Shown: piece by piece, positions 25,577-34,421 of the stretch
How positions within the stretch are numbered: position 1 is the stretch's first letter
Layout: every line of letters starts with the position of its first letter
Source: JAMIFV01 sp035906055
GTDB taxonomy: Bacteria; Pseudomonadota; Alphaproteobacteria; Rickettsiales; JABCZZ01
DNA: 45,169 nucleotides
Direction: 5' to 3'
NCBI GenBank assembly: GCA_035906055.1
Contig: JAMIFV010000076.1
Location: forward strand, 1-45,169
Notes under the pieces: generated by a model
What the model was told of the DNA's origin: nothing
What the model saw: only the letters and a program-made list of their open reading frames with translations
Database searches by the model: none
Program-made: the position numbers and the translations under genes

Positions 25577-25844
25577 GACCTGCAAAGAAACGTGGAATTT
25601 ACCGTATCGTTGTAGCTGCCAAAACTTGGCGTTTCAAATGCTTTCTATATATAGTATGGGGGGGGCGTTCCGCCCCCGCTACCGCTCCCCCTCTAAAGTC
25701 ATCGTCGTATAGAACTCCTCCGCGCATACGGCAACGGTGTCTATTCCAGTGCGTGGCAATCGGCGTGGAGGAGCGTGAGCTCCGACCCCGCAAGGGGTGA
25801 ATGCGCGGAGCGCAGAGGGGAAAGCGTTTCCCCTTATTAAAACT
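25577..25844. other. Repeat-rich gap between lptG and lptD
   Basis: No gene is visible. The gap holds a run of eight G (25658-25665) leading into the perfect hairpin GGGGGCG-TTC-CGCCCCC (25661-25677). Next comes a stretch resembling the one before the antitoxin gene: CTCTAAAG, GTCGTCG and, inverted, GGCGTGGAGGAG against CTCCTCCACGCC at about 14433. A second hairpin is GGGGAAA-GCG-TTTCCCC (25817-25833). An AT-rich patch (25641-25657) could hold the lptD promoter. Confidence 0.5.
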
Positions 25845-26957
25845 CTAACCATCTTCCAAATGTAATAATAACCCGCCGCCGATCATAAGGCCGATCATCG
25901 CGGGAGCCCACGCGGCCAGCGTAACGGGTATCTCGCCGGTCTGGCCGAACGCCGAGATGAGATTGGTCATGAAGTGGAAGAGGAACCCGGTGCCAAGCCC
26001 CGCCACCACCAGCAGCGTTACGCCGCCACGGCGCGGCAGGCGCAGCGAGAACACGGCGGCGATCATCGTCATGGCGCAGAGCAGGAACGGGCTTGAAAGC
26101 GTTGAGTGCCAGTACATGCGATGGCTGAGTGCCGAGAAGCCTGCTTTTTCGAGCGTCTTGATAAAACCCGGCAACTGCCAGAAGGAAAGCGTCATCGGCG
26201 GGGCGAAGCTGTCCTGTATCTGCGTGGTGGTGAGATCGGTGCTGAGCTCCACCGTGTCGTTATGCTCAGGGATCGCGCCGGGCTGGGTAATGGTGACGTC
26301 GCGCAGCAGCAGGTGCTTGTCCTGCAAAATAGCGCTGGGCGCATCCATGCGGCTAAGGAACCGGTTATTGTCGCCTAAGCTTAACACCATTACATCATAA
26401 AGTTCCATGCCGTGGTTGGAAACCCGTTGCGCGTGGAACATGTGTTCCTTCACGTCGCCGCTGTCTTTTTCCACCTGACGTATCCACAGGCCTGACGATG
26501 AAACCGCGAGCAGGCTGGTTTTGCCGCTGATATACTTTGCCTCAAGCTGCTCAAAGCGCATGAGCATGGCGGCGGAAACGGGATTATAGACCGCAACCAC
26601 GAATACGCCTGTGGCAAAGGCGAGTATCACTGTAGGCATAAGGAATTGCCATACGGAAACGCCTGCCGAGCGCGCCACCACCAACTCATGCGAACGCGTG
26701 AGGCGGGTGAGCGCCACCATCGCGCCGATCAGCACGGCGAAGGGCAATATACGCTGGCCGGAATAGGGCGTCTTGAAGAACAGCATTTCAAGCGTCACCG
26801 ACATCGGCACTCCCGAGCCTTTATTGTCCGCGCCGCGGCGGATGAGTTCCACGAGGTCGCCCATCATGACGATGCTGAGCATGCCTGCAAACGCGATGGC
26901 AATGGCGATGAGGAACTGTTTGCCGATATAGAGCGATAACGTGAAAGGCAGGCGCAT
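25845..26957 (-). CDS. lptG: LPS export ABC transporter permease LptG
   Basis: A 370-residue inner-membrane component of the LptB2FG transporter, which extracts LPS from the membrane. It has six membrane segments, three on each side of a periplasmic beta-jellyroll domain. Family marks are the N-terminal LYIGKQFLIAI, ELVVARSAGVSVWQFL and C-terminal AGLGTGFLFHFMTN. I start at ATG 26957, one base after the lptF stop; the upstream open frame runs back into lptF. Confidence 0.92.
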   Translation of the reverse strand: MRLPFTLSLYIGKQFLIAIAIAFAGMLSIVMMGDLVELIRRGADNKGSGVPMSVTLEMLFFKTPYSGQRILPFAVLIGAMVALTRLTRSHELVVARSAGVSVWQFLMPTVILAFATGVFVVAVYNPVSAAMLMRFEQLEAKYISGKTSLLAVSSSGLWIRQVEKDSGDVKEHMFHAQRVSNHGMELYDVMVLSLGDNNRFLSRMDAPSAILQDKHLLLRDVTITQPGAIPEHNDTVELSTDLTTTQIQDSFAPPMTLSFWQLPGFIKTLEKAGFSALSHRMYWHSTLSSPFLLCAMTMIAAVFSLRLPRRGGVTLLVVAGLGTGFLFHFMTNLISAFGQTGEIPVTLAAWAPAMIGLMIGGGLLLHLEDG

Positions 26958-26958
26958 A

Positions 26959-28047
26959 TTATGCGGGCACCTTTCTAAGCATGTTGTTATCACGAAGCAG
27001 CCACAACCCGGCGAGGATGGGCAATGCGAGGTTCACATACATCAGGCACACCATCCACGGATGCTTGATGGAAAGATTGAGCAGGCCGATGGAAGCTGAA
27101 AGGCTCAGCGCGCACAGCACCACCACGCCCACGATGCGTTGCCATTTGCCGCGGCGGTTGAGTTCGCCCGTGAGCAGCACCGCAACGCACAGCATGGTCA
27201 CGGCCAGCGGGTAGAGCGGCCATGTGAGGCGGTTATGGCCTTCCGCGATGAGGCGTTCGGGCTCTTCGCTGCCCTTGGCGGGGAAGAGCAGCTCATGCAC
27301 GTACATTTCTTCGGGCTGCAGCGAACGGTTCACGCCGCCGGGCACATAGAAGCTCAGGTCCAGCGTATACTGGTCGAAATCGAGAAAGGAAAGCCTGCCT
27401 TTTTCCACCTCCTGGCGGTTGCCGTTAGTGAGCAGGAAGCGCGGCCCCTGCGGCGTTTCCTCCAGCCTGCCTTGCTCGGCCATCATCGTCACCGGCGGGC
27501 CTTTGGGGTTGCGGCTGTCATGCACCATGATGCCGCGCATCGTGCCGTCCTTGTCGTGATCGTGGATATACACGGTGAGGCCGTCCACCGGGCTGTTGAA
27601 CACGTCTTCCTGCAGCAGGAGCGTCGCGTAATTGTCGCGCATGAAGGCCTGCGAGCTTTTGAACTCGTGATAACTCAGCGGCAGCAGGAACAGTGATATG
27701 ATGTAGGAAACGAGGCTTGTTCCCGCAGCCACGATAATAGCGGGTTTGGCGATCTGCATGCGGCTTAGGCCCACGCCTGAAAGCACGAGCAGCTCGCTGT
27801 CCATCGTGAGCTTGTAATACACGTACAGCACGGAACAGAGCATGGCCGAAGGCAAGATGAACAGCATCAGCGACGGGATCAGCAGCAATGTCAGCTCAAG
27901 GAAATTGCCGAATGAAATGCCGCGCCTGACGATGAAATCGATAAAGCGCAGCGCTTGCGTCAGCCATATGATGCTGGTAAGGCTCACGGTGACCACCGCT
28001 ACCGTTGAAGCAAGGTGTTTGATGATGTACGTATTGTAGCGATACAT
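26959..28047 (-). CDS. lptF: LPS export ABC transporter permease LptF
   Basis: A 362-residue partner of LptG with the same six-helix plus jellyroll layout. Visible motifs are YIIKHLASTVAVVTVSLTSI, MDSELLVLSGVGLSRMQIAKP (the LptF/G coupling helix) and the C-terminal hydrophobic block. It is the first gene of the minus-strand envelope group. Its start lies only 35 bases from the divergent pepA start, so the two promoters must overlap the coding ends or each other. Confidence 0.93.
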   Translation of the reverse strand: MYRYNTYIIKHLASTVAVVTVSLTSIIWLTQALRFIDFIVRRGISFGNFLELTLLLIPSLMLFILPSAMLCSVLYVYYKLTMDSELLVLSGVGLSRMQIAKPAIIVAAGTSLVSYIISLFLLPLSYHEFKSSQAFMRDNYATLLLQEDVFNSPVDGLTVYIHDHDKDGTMRGIMVHDSRNPKGPPVTMMAEQGRLEETPQGPRFLLTNGNRQEVEKGRLSFLDFDQYTLDLSFYVPGGVNRSLQPEEMYVHELLFPAKGSEEPERLIAEGHNRLTWPLYPLAVTMLCVAVLLTGELNRRGKWQRIVGVVVLCALSLSASIGLLNLSIKHPWMVCLMYVNLALPILAGLWLLRDNNMLRKVPA

Positions 28048-28082
28048 AATCGTGTGTACCGAGTACCTATAGGATTAAAATT

Positions 28083-29618
28083 ATGATTTCCGTTTCCTTT
28101 ACCGAACATAGTACCGCCGCCGCAAGTGCAAAAGCAAAATCTTCCGGTAAATCTCTGCATGATACGCTGGTGGTGCTGGTGGCAGACGGAGGAAAACTCT
28201 CGCAGGCCGCCGCCGACCTCGATAAACAGACGCAGGGTGCGGTTGCCAAGGCGGTTGCGGCGGGCAAGTTCCGTGGCAAAAAAGGTCAGGGCATTACGCT
28301 GGTGGCCGCGAGTGGCGTGGATGTTGCCCGCCTCGTGCTGTTTGGCATCGGCAAGGAAAAGGATTTCGACGCGCTCGCCGCGCAGACGGCAGGCGGCGCG
28401 CTCTCGGCCTATCTCAATGGCGTTGGCGCGCAGAAGGCGCAGGTGCTGGTGGATTTACCCAAGGGCACGAAGCTGCCCGCAGCGGAAGCCGCCGCACAGC
28501 TGGCCTATGGCGCGGTGCTGCGCAGCTACTGTTTCGACAAATACCATACCAAAAAGAAACCCGAAGACCTGCCCACGCTGACAATGGCGGAATTCGCGCT
28601 CAAAGGCTCCGGCGCTGCCATCAAGCTATATGACGTGCTGGATAAAGCCGTGCAGGGCGTGTTCTTCACGCGCGATCTGGTCAGCGAACCGGCCAATATC
28701 ATCTACCCCGAAAGCCTTGCTGAAAAATGTAAGGAACTCACCAGACTCGGCGTGACGGTAGAAGTGCTGGGTGTGAAAGAAATGACCAAGCTTGGCATGG
28801 GCGCGCTGCTTGGCGTAGGGCAGGGTAGCGTGCGTGAGTCCAAACTCGTGGTGATGCAGTGGAAGGGCGGCACTAAATCCGACGCGCCGCTGGCCTTCGT
28901 GGGCAAGGGCGTTACGTTCGACACGGGCGGCATCAGCATCAAGCCAGCAGGCGGCATGGACGAAATGAAATGGGACATGGGCGGCGCAGGCACCGTTATC
29001 GGCCTCATGAAGACGCTCGCAGGCCGTAAAGCCAAAGTGAATGTGGTGGGTGTCGCAGGCCTCGTGGAAAATATGCCCGACGGCAACGCGCAGCGTCCCG
29101 GTGACGTGGTGACGAGCATGTCCGGCCAGACCATCGAAGTGCTCAACACCGACGCGGAAGGCCGTCTCGTGCTGGCCGATGCGCTGTGGTACACGCAGGA
29201 TCGCTTCACCCCGCAATTCGTCATCGACCTTGCCACACTGACCGGCGCGATCATCATTTCGCTGGGCACCAGCCGCGCAGGCCTGTTCTCCAACAATGAT
29301 AAACTTGCCGACCAGCTGTTCAAATCCGGCAAGGCGACCGGCGAGGAAGTATGGCGCCTGCCGCTGGCTGACGTCTATGACAAGCAGATCAACTCCCCGA
29401 TTGCGGACATGCAGAATATCGGTGCCGACCGCGAGGCGGGCAGCATCACCGCCGCGCAGTTCCTCCAGCGCTTCATCAAGGACGAAAAAACCCCCTGGGC
29501 GCATCTGGATATCGCCGGTGTGGCATGGAGCAAGAAAGACCTTGATACCTGTCCCAAAGGTGCCACGGCTTACGGTGTTCGTTTATTGAATGAGCTGGTG
29601 AGCGAGTACTACGAATAG
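28083..29618 (+). CDS. pepA: Leucyl aminopeptidase (M17, PepA)
   Basis: A 511-residue cytosolic metallopeptidase that removes N-terminal residues from peptides. The N-terminal macro-like domain (1-165) is followed by the M17 catalytic domain, with VGKGVTFDTGGISIKPAGGM, DMGGAG and the signature NTDAEGRLVLADAL carrying metal ligands. Length is typical. It is divergent from lptF, an arrangement common in alphaproteobacteria. Confidence 0.95.
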   Translation: MISVSFTEHSTAAASAKAKSSGKSLHDTLVVLVADGGKLSQAAADLDKQTQGAVAKAVAAGKFRGKKGQGITLVAASGVDVARLVLFGIGKEKDFDALAAQTAGGALSAYLNGVGAQKAQVLVDLPKGTKLPAAEAAAQLAYGAVLRSYCFDKYHTKKKPEDLPTLTMAEFALKGSGAAIKLYDVLDKAVQGVFFTRDLVSEPANIIYPESLAEKCKELTRLGVTVEVLGVKEMTKLGMGALLGVGQGSVRESKLVVMQWKGGTKSDAPLAFVGKGVTFDTGGISIKPAGGMDEMKWDMGGAGTVIGLMKTLAGRKAKVNVVGVAGLVENMPDGNAQRPGDVVTSMSGQTIEVLNTDAEGRLVLADALWYTQDRFTPQFVIDLATLTGAIIISLGTSRAGLFSNNDKLADQLFKSGKATGEEVWRLPLADVYDKQINSPIADMQNIGADREAGSITAAQFLQRFIKDEKTPWAHLDIAGVAWSKKDLDTCPKGATAYGVRLLNELVSEYYE

Positions 29619-29714
29619 ATATTATTTATCAGAATGATATTTGTCGAAGTTAAAGCGATATATTATCATTTCTTCAATGCAGCTGTTACAGCTTTTTGGT
29701 CTAAATAATCTATC

Positions 29715-29742
29715 TGTCATTCCCGCCTTCGCGGGAATGACA
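29715..29742. terminator. Palindromic hairpin between pepA and dapB
   Basis: A perfect stem, TGTCATTCCCGC (29715-29726) and GCGGGAATGACA (29731-29742), has a CTTC loop between two convergent genes. It can serve as a bidirectional terminator. Its sequence is that of a common dispersed extragenic repeat, and a relative lies near 2110-2135. Confidence 0.65.
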
Positions 29743-29750
29743 AGTAATGC

Positions 29751-30551
29751 TCAAACCCCCAGCACATCCCGCATCGTGTAAAACCCGGCGGGCTGGGTAG
29801 TTCCCCAGATGCAGGCGCGCATAGCCCCTGCGGCGTAAATGTCGCGGTTGGAGGATTTATGCGAAAGCTCGATGCGCTCGCCCGCGCAGGCGAAGGTGAC
29901 GGTATGATCGCCGATCACATCGCCGCCCCGGCGCACCGAGAATCCGATAGCACCCTGCTTGCGCGCCTCCAGCCCTGCATGGAGGCTATCCACGCGCACA
30001 TCGGCCAGTTGCACGCTGCGTCCACGCGCGGCGGCTGCGCCTAAATTAAGCGCCGTACCCGATGGTGCATCCAGCTTGAACCGGTGATGCATTTCGTCGA
30101 TTTCAATGTCGCATTCTTCCGCAGGCAGGATGGACGCGATTTTTTCCACCAGCCCTACGATGAGGTTCACGCCGATGCTCATATTGGGGGCGCAGATGAT
30201 GCGCGCCTTTTCGGCGTTCTTGCGCAGCGCCGCTATCCCGTCAGCGTTGAGTGCCGTGGTGCCGCATACCAGCACCTTGCCTTTGCGCTCGGCAATATCG
30301 CCCAGCACGCGTGTGTAGTCCGGCGTGGTGAAGTCGATCACCGCATCCGCGTCCTTGAAAAGCTCCTCGGGGTTATCAGTAAGCAATGCTCCCGGCGTTG
30401 GCGCGTTGATGTACACGCCCACCTGTTCGCCCACAAACGCGTTGCCGGGGCGCACGCTTCCGCCCACCAGCGTTATGCCTGTAGTGGCAATGGCTTTTTT
30501 AACTAATGCCTGACCCATGCGGCCCGCACACCCTGCTATCGCTACCTTCAT
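29751..30551 (-). CDS. dapB: 4-hydroxy-tetrahydrodipicolinate reductase
   Basis: A 266-residue enzyme of lysine/diaminopimelate synthesis that supplies peptidoglycan cross-links. It has the nucleotide-binding motif IAGCAGRMGQALV, VIDFTTPDYT, the catalytic stretch EMHHRFKLDAPSGTALNLG, and the C-terminal LSHKSSNRDIYAAGA. The start at ATG 30551 is conserved for the family. It is divergent from the decarboxylase gene. Confidence 0.95.
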   Translation of the reverse strand: MKVAIAGCAGRMGQALVKKAIATTGITLVGGSVRPGNAFVGEQVGVYINAPTPGALLTDNPEELFKDADAVIDFTTPDYTRVLGDIAERKGKVLVCGTTALNADGIAALRKNAEKARIICAPNMSIGVNLIVGLVEKIASILPAEECDIEIDEMHHRFKLDAPSGTALNLGAAAARGRSVQLADVRVDSLHAGLEARKQGAIGFSVRRGGDVIGDHTVTFACAGERIELSHKSSNRDIYAAGAMRACIWGTTQPAGFYTMRDVLGV

Positions 30552-30632
30552 ATAACTCTTTCTTTATTTATTCCCATATCTCGTTACCATGCCCTTACGG
30601 AAGTTTCAAATCATGAGGATAAGAGGGGTAAT

Positions 30633-32285
30633 ATGTCTTCGCAGACGATAGGTGAGTTTCTGTTCCAGTACCTGCATTCCAGGGGCGTAACCCATGCGTT
30701 CGGCATCCCGGGGGACTTTGCGCTGCCCACCTTCCGCTGGCTGGACCGTTCGCCCATCAAACTTATCACCATGACGCACGAGCCTTCCGTTGGCTTCGCA
30801 GCGGACGGCTATGCGCGCATGAAAGGCCTTGGCGTGGCCTGTGTCACGTATTGCGTGGGCGGCCTGAACATGCTCAACGCCGTTGCCTGCGCCTATGCGG
30901 AAAAAAGCCCGCTGCTGGTCATTTCCGGCGGCCCCGGCATCACCGACCGCAAGACTGACCCGCTGCTGCACCACAAGGTGCGCACATTCGATACGCAGCG
31001 CCGCATCTTTGAAGAGGTGACCTGCGCCAATACCGTGCTGATGGACCCTGACACGGCAGCGGATGAAATTATCCGCGTGGTGGAAGCGGTGCTGGCCCAT
31101 TGCCGCCCCGGCTATATCGAAATTCCCTATGACGTGGTGGACATGCCCGTGCGCCTGCCGCAGCGGCGCAACAGCCCGCAGCCCGAAAGCGACCGAGAGA
31201 ACCTCGAAGCCTGCATCCGCGAGGCCGCCGAAAAGATCAATGCGGCGAAGCAGCCGGTCATCGTGGCGGATGTGGAACTGCACCGCCACGGCCTGACCGA
31301 CCTTGCCGTGGCCATTGCCGAGAAGTTCAATATTCCCATTGCTGCCACGCTGCTCTCCAAAAGCGTCATCAGCGAGACGAACCCCAATTATATCGGCGTG
31401 TATAGCGGCGGGCTTTCCGAAGCGGCCTGCCAGCAATATGTGGAAACCAGCGACTGCGCCATTCTGCTGGGCGCGTTCATATCGGACGTGTTCCTCGGCC
31501 TGTTCACCGCGTCGCTTGACCGCAAAAACTGCATCCTCGCCACTACGGAGAAAACCCGTATCGGGCTGCACAGTTACGACGATGTGGTGTTCAAGGATTT
31601 TCTGGAATCATTGCTTGCGGCGCCTGTCACGCCAAAGCCGCCACAGCCCAATCCCAATCCGCGCCCGATGCTTGTGCCGCTCAGCGATGCTGAACGCAAG
31701 GAACAGCTGGACGTGGAAACCTTCTTCCGCGTGCTAGGCCTCACGATGAAAGAGGGCAGCAACGTCATCAGCGATACGGGCGACGCGCTCATCGGTGCTA
31801 TCGGCCTGCGCACCAGCAAGCGTAACAACTTCCTTTCCGACGCCTATTACCTTTCCATGGGCTTTGCCGTGCCTGCCGCTATCGGCGCGATGGCCGCCGA
31901 TAAGGAGGGGCGTACCGTGGCGATTGTAGGTGACGGCGCGTTCCAGATGACGGGTATTGAGCTTTCCACCGCTGCAAAGGAAGGCATGAAGCCCATCGTG
32001 TGCCTGCTCAATAACGACGGTTACGGCACGCAGCGCCATATCATTGACGGCCCCTTTAACAACATCCATCCCTGGCATTATACCAAAATCTGCGACCTGC
32101 TTAATTATGGCAGGGCAGTGCGTGTTACCACCAAGGGCGAGCTGGAAACCGCGTTGAAAGACGCTTTTGCCGGTAATGAGATGGTGCTCATTGAAGTAGT
32201 GGTGCCGCGCGACAATTGCAGCGCCAGCCTGCGCCGCATGGCCGAGCAGATGTCCAACCAGCGTGATGTAAACAAGAGGAAGTAG
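30633..32285 (+). CDS. Thiamine-diphosphate 2-oxoacid decarboxylase (PDC/IPDC family)
   Basis: A 550-residue non-oxidative decarboxylase that probably turns a 2-oxoacid (pyruvate, indolepyruvate or similar) into an aldehyde. The order is normal: pyrimidine domain with catalytic glutamate E50 (MTHEPSVGFAADGYAR), HH at 113-114, central domain, then the ThDP domain with GDGAFQMTGIEL...NND. E50, H113 and H114 match Zymomonas PDC numbering. In the later motif, where PDC has YTIE and relatives have YGTE, this protein has YGTQ (Q467), a change at a known proton-relay site. AGAGGGG upstream gives a good ribosome-binding site. The substrate is uncertain. Confidence 0.8.
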   Translation: MSSQTIGEFLFQYLHSRGVTHAFGIPGDFALPTFRWLDRSPIKLITMTHEPSVGFAADGYARMKGLGVACVTYCVGGLNMLNAVACAYAEKSPLLVISGGPGITDRKTDPLLHHKVRTFDTQRRIFEEVTCANTVLMDPDTAADEIIRVVEAVLAHCRPGYIEIPYDVVDMPVRLPQRRNSPQPESDRENLEACIREAAEKINAAKQPVIVADVELHRHGLTDLAVAIAEKFNIPIAATLLSKSVISETNPNYIGVYSGGLSEAACQQYVETSDCAILLGAFISDVFLGLFTASLDRKNCILATTEKTRIGLHSYDDVVFKDFLESLLAAPVTPKPPQPNPNPRPMLVPLSDAERKEQLDVETFFRVLGLTMKEGSNVISDTGDALIGAIGLRTSKRNNFLSDAYYLSMGFAVPAAIGAMAADKEGRTVAIVGDGAFQMTGIELSTAAKEGMKPIVCLLNNDGYGTQRHIIDGPFNNIHPWHYTKICDLLNYGRAVRVTTKGELETALKDAFAGNEMVLIEVVVPRDNCSASLRRMAEQMSNQRDVNKRK

Positions 32286-32286
32286 C

Positions 32287-32338
32287 CGTACTCGGTTAAC
32301 GGTACTCGGAAAAAACCGAATACGAATTACCGAGTACG
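32287..32338. terminator. Long imperfect palindrome after the decarboxylase gene
   Basis: The arm at 32287-32309 (CGTACTCGGTTAACGGTACTC and two more bases) pairs with the arm at 32316-32338 at 18 of 23 positions, across an A6 loop. It starts two bases after the stop codon, between convergent genes, so it may act as a terminator. It also looks like a mobile palindrome: ACCGAGTAC recurs in the 35-base lptF/pepA gap (28058-28066). Confidence 0.6.
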
Positions 32339-32349
32339 CCCTTTGCGGC

Positions 32350-33081
32350 TTATTGTGCTGCAAGCGTCCACACAAAAGGCTCCTTGCGTATATCCGTATG
32401 AATTATGAGATTGCCCTGGCTTCCAGCTGGTAAAGAAGGAATAAGCCGGAAAGAAAAGCGATCCACCCATTCACCGCTGGAAACCCCTTGTCCTTCAATT
32501 TTTGTAGAATGTTCTTTTGTAAGCGTGAAATGCTGCGAATAGACAGCATCAACACTCGTCACGCCATTGCTTGACGCGGTGGTCTTGTGTGAAATGCTGC
32601 AATTGAGCGTTATGCTTAGGGTTACCGGTGCACCAGACAAAACCACAGCATAATTGGCTGGCAGAGTAGTCTGCGGTGTGCGTGCGGAACTAATTACCGC
32701 AGCTTCCGTACATACCGGCATCACGCCTTGTTCAGCCAGCAGATGGCACGCTTTCTTTTGTTGTACATCATTATCCAGGCTGAACGTGCCTGTTCCCAGC
32801 GGCGCACTCATAAGGCGTTGCTGCTGATTATTGTTGAACCCTAGTTGCGCCAGTTTCTGCGTTAATGGCTTATCTTCATCACGCAGGCATGCCGCAGCAT
32901 AAAAAAGTGCTGAATCATGCACCCACTGTGCAAAAGGCGAGGATGTTTCTGTAACACTATGCACATAGGACAATACATTATCGACAATGTGCCGTTGCTG
33001 TGTATCCGCAAGCGTAACCGCATGAGCTGCAGAAGATCCGAGCAGAACGACTGCGGACCATGCAGCCCTTTTCATAATCAT
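32350..33081 (-). CDS. Exported protein of unknown function coupled to secB
   Basis: A 243-residue protein with a signal peptide (MKRAAWSAVVLLGSSAAHA). The mature part has four cysteines in two regions (AACLRDED, KKACHLL, MPVCTEA, LNCSISH) that could form disulfides, and a C-terminal beta-rich half. I do not recognise a family. Its start overlaps the secB stop as ATGA, so it is translated after secB and may be a secretion client or partner. An alternative start two codons later (MKRAAW) gives the neater signal peptide. Confidence 0.6.
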   Translation of the reverse strand: MIMKRAAWSAVVLLGSSAAHAVTLADTQQRHIVDNVLSYVHSVTETSSPFAQWVHDSALFYAAACLRDEDKPLTQKLAQLGFNNNQQQRLMSAPLGTGTFSLDNDVQQKKACHLLAEQGVMPVCTEAAVISSARTPQTTLPANYAVVLSGAPVTLSITLNCSISHKTTASSNGVTSVDAVYSQHFTLTKEHSTKIEGQGVSSGEWVDRFSFRLIPSLPAGSQGNLIIHTDIRKEPFVWTLAAQ

Positions 33082-33527
33082 GCCCTTTGCTGCTTATTAT
33101 GCAGGTAAAGCGCATGGAAGTCGATCGGTTCCAGCATGAGCGCGGGGAAGCCGCCATCGCGCGTGATGTCGGAAACGACGCGGCGGGCGAAGGGGAATAC
33201 CGCGAACGCGCAGTCGATGAACAGGATCATTTCGGTCTTGTCTTCGGGGATGTTCACCACCTGCACCAGAGCGGCGTAATCCAGCTCCATGAGGAACAGG
33301 GTTTTATCACCGCCCGTGGAGCGCATGGCGAAATGCAGCGTGAGCTCGTAATGCTGTTCTTCCAGCTTCTGGCTTTTCAGCGTAACGCTAAGATCGATCT
33401 TCGGTTTTTCCTGCAACGCCAGCAGGCTGTGCGGGGCATGCGGATTTTCAAAAGATAAATCCTTGATATACTGCCCTTTAATAAAGAAACGCGGGGCGTT
33501 TTTAGAGTTTTGAGGATCGTTTGCCAT
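33078..33527 (-). CDS. secB: Protein-export chaperone SecB
   Basis: A 149-residue cytosolic chaperone that keeps preproteins unfolded and delivers them to SecA. It has the family patterns FFIKGQYIKDLSFENPHAP and, near the end, FPFARRVVSDITRDGGFPALMLEPIDF. I start at ATG 33527 (MANDPQNSKNAPRF), which gives the usual length; the frame is open further upstream, but that part overlaps the divergent Tim44-like gene. A GGGAA sequence lies about 13 bases upstream. Confidence 0.95.
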   Translation of the reverse strand: MANDPQNSKNAPRFFIKGQYIKDLSFENPHAPHSLLALQEKPKIDLSVTLKSQKLEEQHYELTLHFAMRSTGGDKTLFLMELDYAALVQVVNIPEDKTEMILFIDCAFAVFPFARRVVSDITRDGGFPALMLEPIDFHALYLHNKQQRA

Positions 33528-33611
33528 GATGTAAGGGTTCCCTGTGGAAATAATACGAAAAACCTGTATAACAGCATTCCGCTTTACGCTACAAGTATTT
33601 GCTGAGGTTTT

Positions 33612-34289
33612 ATGGGTGAAGGTTTTCAATACGGCGATCTGATTTTTCTGGCTTTGGTGGCGCTATTCATAGGTTTCCGCCTGCGCGCCATGCTGGGCAA
33701 GCAAACGGGGTTCGATCCGCGCGAAGCGTGGAAGCAGGCGACCCGCGACGGCCAGCCGCAGGAAAAGGTGATCCAGATACCCGATCGCATCAGCAAGGCG
33801 CAGAAGCAGGAAGAGGAAAGCATCCTCGAAAAGCTGAAAAGCAACACGTCCGTTTCCGACGGGCTGAGGGCCATTAAACAGTCGGACGCACAGTTCAGCC
33901 CCACCGAATTCATCGCCGGTGCGAAGATGGCGTTCGAGTGGGTGGTTTCGGCCTTTTCCAAGGGCGACCGTGACAAACTGCGCATGCTGCTTTCCGACGA
34001 GCGTTATAAGGAATTCACGCGCGAGATAGACACCAACATGCAGGCGGGCAAACAGCAGGAAACCACGCTTGTGGCCATCACGGAGGCAGACATTCTGGAA
34101 GCCGCGCTGGTGGGCGGCAAAGCCCAGATCACCGTGCAGTTCGTCACCGAGCAGATCAGCGTGATCCGCGATAAGGACGGAAATATCATCAGCGGGGACG
34201 CCAGCGCGATCGAGAACGTAGTGGATACCTGGACGTTTGAACGCGATACCAACTCCCGCGATCCCAACTGGAAAATCACCTTAACGTAA
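33612..34289 (+). CDS. Tim44-like domain protein (TimA)
   Basis: A 225-residue protein with one N-terminal membrane helix (about 8-25), a charged linker, and a C-terminal Tim44-like domain (about 95-225: AGAKMAFEWVVSAFSKGDRDKLRMLLSDERYKEF). In alphaproteobacteria this gene, called TimA, is the presumed ancestor of mitochondrial Tim44 and sits between secB and mltA as here. Its bacterial role is thought to be at the inner membrane. The TAA stop lies within the left arm of a palindromic element (34286-34408). Confidence 0.88.
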   Translation: MGEGFQYGDLIFLALVALFIGFRLRAMLGKQTGFDPREAWKQATRDGQPQEKVIQIPDRISKAQKQEEESILEKLKSNTSVSDGLRAIKQSDAQFSPTEFIAGAKMAFEWVVSAFSKGDRDKLRMLLSDERYKEFTREIDTNMQAGKQQETTLVAITEADILEAALVGGKAQITVQFVTEQISVIRDKDGNIISGDASAIENVVDTWTFERDTNSRDPNWKITLT

Positions 34290-34408
34290 CTTGACTATGC
34301 TGGACAAACGCTTTGTTTTCTGCGCTTCCGCTGCTCACGTACCTCAAACGTACGCTGCGCTGCGGTTCTCGAAAACTTCGCTTTTTGTCTACAGCCTAGC
34401 CAAGTTAC
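34286..34408. repeat. Palindromic MITE-like element A
   Basis: Terminal inverted repeats GTAACTTG(A/G)CTA(T/G)GCTG (34286-34302, and inverted 34392-34408) enclose arms that continue to pair (GACAAA, GTTTTC) around the core CACGTAC-N-GTACGCTG (34336-34357). The stop codon of the preceding gene is the TAA of the left end. Bases 34297-34327 match the first 31 bases of mltA at 29 positions. The same core occurs in the element at 40748-40890. Confidence 0.75.
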
Positions 34409-34421
34409 CAGGAATATCGAA

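Noticed and set aside
34297..34421. Possible alternative mltA start or small peptide at ATG 34297
   Set aside because: It is out of frame with mltA by two bases and has no ribosome-binding site; it is the element copy of the mltA start.
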